Below are positions 62,754-64,000 of a stretch of 64,000 nucleotides of DNA, piece by piece. The translations under genes were made by a program, and so were the position numbers. How positions within the stretch are numbered: the first letter of the stretch is position 1; every line of letters starts with the position of its first letter. Source of the stretch: Bradyrhizobium tropiciagri (GTDB lineage Bacteria > Pseudomonadota > Alphaproteobacteria > Rhizobiales > Xanthobacteraceae); NCBI RefSeq assembly GCF_018130505.1, contig NZ_JAFCKH010000002.1:558001-622000 (forward strand), read 5' to 3'. Under the pieces are notes generated by a model, which saw nothing but the letters and a program-made list of their open reading frames with translations, did not search any database and was not told the origin of the DNA.

Positions 62754-63113
62754 TCAACTACGCCGCGCCGACCAGTAGCCTGCGCAGCGTTCGTTTCCCG
62801 AATAGCCGCGCCAGGTACCGCGGCCGGAGTTGCCTGACAGGCGTCCAGAGCCGCCGGCGTGCTTGTCATGCACGGTCACCGAGGCGCGGACGGCGCCCGA
62901 CCTTGCGACATAGCCCCTGAACTTCACGAGGTTCGGATGGCTGACGATGCCGTTCGAGATGTTGACGGTGAAATTGTAGCTCGGATCGCAACCGCCGCTC
63001 TGGGTGACGAAGACGAGATCCCAGGAGCCGTCATAGGCCGATCGCGCATTTGCCTCGCCTCCGAGAACCGCGAGACCGGCGGCGGTGATCACACAGAGCA
63101 AGAGCCGCTTCAT
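62754..63113 (-). CDS. Small secreted protein of unknown function
   Basis: A 119-residue exported protein. The signal peptide is MKRLLLCVITAAGLAVLGGE with a cut near ANAR. The mature part begins SAYDGSWDLVFVTQSGGCDP, typical of a small lipocalin-like or secreted beta-barrel fold common in Bradyrhizobium, followed by a Gly/Arg-rich tail RLSGNSGRGTWRGYSGNERC. The paired cysteines (GGCDP, ERCAG) may form a disulfide. The ATG at 63113 begins the signal. Confidence 0.75.
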   Translation of the reverse strand: MKRLLLCVITAAGLAVLGGEANARSAYDGSWDLVFVTQSGGCDPSYNFTVNISNGIVSHPNLVKFRGYVARSGAVRASVTVHDKHAGGSGRLSGNSGRGTWRGYSGNERCAGYWSARRS

Positions 63114-63276
63114 GGGTTTCCTCACGCTGTCATCGACACCTACCATCGCTTCGGCGCGTCGCGGGAAGCGATACAACCCAAGCGTTTGCGCAATTATAGA
63201 ACACGATTTGCGTGATGCATCCGCAATCCTGCGGCGATCAATCGACGCGCCCGCCGCAGCCTCGGCACGACCGCGG

Positions 63277-63310
63277 AAGCGGCATGCAGGCCGGGGCCCG
63301 CATGCCGCTT
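63277..63310 (-). terminator. Hairpin after the methyltransferase gene
   Basis: The perfect arms AAGCGGCATGC and GCATGCCGCTT, 12 bases apart, begin 7 bases beyond the methyltransferase stop on the minus strand. There is no long T tract, so termination is likely but not certain. Confidence 0.5.
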
Positions 63311-63317
63311 GCACCGC

Positions 63318-64000
63318 TTACGGCCGTGCTTCGAGGATCAGATTGAACGGCGTCTCAGCCGCGCGGCGGAAGCGGGTCAGGCCGCCCTGGCGGGCGACGT
63401 CGCGCAGCCGCGCTTCGCCGGCCTGGGCGCCGAGCGCGAGGCCGACCTCCTGGTCGAGCGAGGCCGGCGTGCATACCATCGTCGAGGCGGCGTAGTAGAC
63501 CCGGCCGACCGGATTGAAATTGTCCTGCAGCCGGTCGTGGGCGAACGGCTCGATCAGCATGCAGGTGCCGTCGTCGGCCATCGCCTCGCGCGTATGCTTT
63601 ATCGCGCCGACGGGGTCGCCCATGTCGTGCAGGCAGTCGAAGAAGCAGACGAGGTCATAGCCGCGCTTCGGGAACGACTTTGCCGATTGCACCTCGAAGT
63701 GCACACGGTCGGACATGCCCTCAGTGCGGGCGGCCTCGCGCGCGGCCGCGATCGAGCCGTCGTGATAGTCGAAGCCGTGGAAGGTGGAGTTCGGAAACGC
63801 CTTCGCCATCAGCCGCGTCGACACGCCGTGGCCGCAGCCGATATCGGCGACGGTGGCACCGCGTTCGAGCTTGGCGACGACGCCGTCGAGGGCGGGCAGC
63901 CATTCCTGCACCAGATGATGCTTGTAGCCGGTGCGGAAGAAGCGGGCCGTGCCGCAGAACAGGCATTCGCTGCGCCGGTTCCAGCCGACCCCCTTGCCGG
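63318..64000 (-). CDS. Class I SAM-dependent methyltransferase (N-terminus outside window)
   Basis: The frame is open to the right edge and codes for about 226 residues of the C-terminal part. The visible start reads ECLFCGTARFFRTGYKHHLV, then EWLPALDGVVAKLERGATVA, the SAM motif DIGCGHGVSTRLMAKAFPNS, FDYHDGSIAAAR, and FDCLHDMGDP. The C-terminal half is a helical end with ASLDQEVGLALGAQAGEARL. These proteins usually carry an N-terminal winged-helix domain, which would be in the missing part. Substrate unknown. Confidence 0.87.
   Translation of the reverse strand, partial: GKGVGWNRRSECLFCGTARFFRTGYKHHLVQEWLPALDGVVAKLERGATVADIGCGHGVSTRLMAKAFPNSTFHGFDYHDGSIAAAREAARTEGMSDRVHFEVQSAKSFPKRGYDLVCFFDCLHDMGDPVGAIKHTREAMADDGTCMLIEPFAHDRLQDNFNPVGRVYYAASTMVCTPASLDQEVGLALGAQAGEARLRDVARQGGLTRFRRAAETPFNLILEARP

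Overview
The window reads as chromosomal DNA of a Bradyrhizobium-like alphaproteobacterium (Rhizobiales). The signs are high GC, an aa3 cytochrome oxidase cluster in ctaCDB-small ORF-ctaGE-DUF983-SURF1 order, a separate ATP synthase F0 operon (atpI-B-E-b'-b), a hemA-type 5-aminolevulinate synthase with a perfect FixK/FNR-type box upstream, and IalB and Omp25-like envelope proteins. Many intergenic palindromes of the kinds seen in this group are also present. The genus is inferred from gene content and sequence style, not from a database search.

Layout. 1-3.5 kb: an MmcQ/YjbR-like protein cut by the window edge, lepB and tldD overlapping at TAGTG, and an IalB-type secreted protein. 4.1-10.7 kb: the cytochrome c oxidase structural and assembly cluster. 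10.8-14.6 kb: an EmrAB-type efflux pair diverging from a TetR regulator, with two palindromes between them. 14.6-17.1 kb: a RibD/DHFR-like reductase, an ATP-grasp-like protein and a small ORF. 17.6-21.8 kb: thrC, an M16 protease, a GNAT acetyltransferase and a secreted protein. 22-24.6 kb: the F0 operon. 25-29.5 kb: a secreted coiled-coil protein, a YjbQ-like protein, an MHS transporter, a NarL-type response regulator and a REP-associated transposase (RAYT) between inverted REPs. 29.6-38 kb: a symporter-fused hybrid histidine kinase, hemA, a metallo-beta-lactamase-fold hydrolase and a chemotaxis receptor. 38-46.3 kb: an Omp25-like porin, small regulators, a 41-residue membrane ORF, a PRISE-type reductase with an HxlR regulator, tRNA-Thr, a cNMP-domain/thioredoxin-reductase-like protein next to a UBP zinc finger, a membrane protein, a hydrolase and DUF2948. 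46.4-51.4 kb: hisD, UPF0262, a low-molecular-weight phosphatase, maf, yacG, a Bug-type binding protein and tRNA-Phe.

The stretch from tRNA-Phe to about 55 kb is accessory DNA. The 3' half of tRNA-Phe is duplicated about 1.9 kb downstream. Between the two copies lie two translationally coupled genes (unknown protein plus membrane-tailed alpha/beta hydrolase). Hydrolase remnants sit beside both copies, and an intact relative lies at 59.3-60.1 kb. A second pair of direct repeats encloses two small envelope-type genes at 53.7-55.0 kb. After this come an ArsR-type regulator with a DHA2 exporter, an ICMT-like membrane protein, and an ECF sigma factor between two tiny membrane proteins that each carry a CPxC motif. 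The window ends with three TadE/TadG-like pilus genes, a small secreted protein and a methyltransferase cut by the right edge.

The most unusual items are: (i) the tRNA-Phe island with its two-gene module; (ii) a RAYT lying between a CrbR-like regulator and a CrbS-like kinase, plus a REP superfamily sharing GTAG and a GAGCGAAGCG core; (iii) the ECF sigma/CPxC membrane-protein trio; and (iv) a thioredoxin-reductase-like protein lacking its redox cysteines next to a UBP zinc finger.
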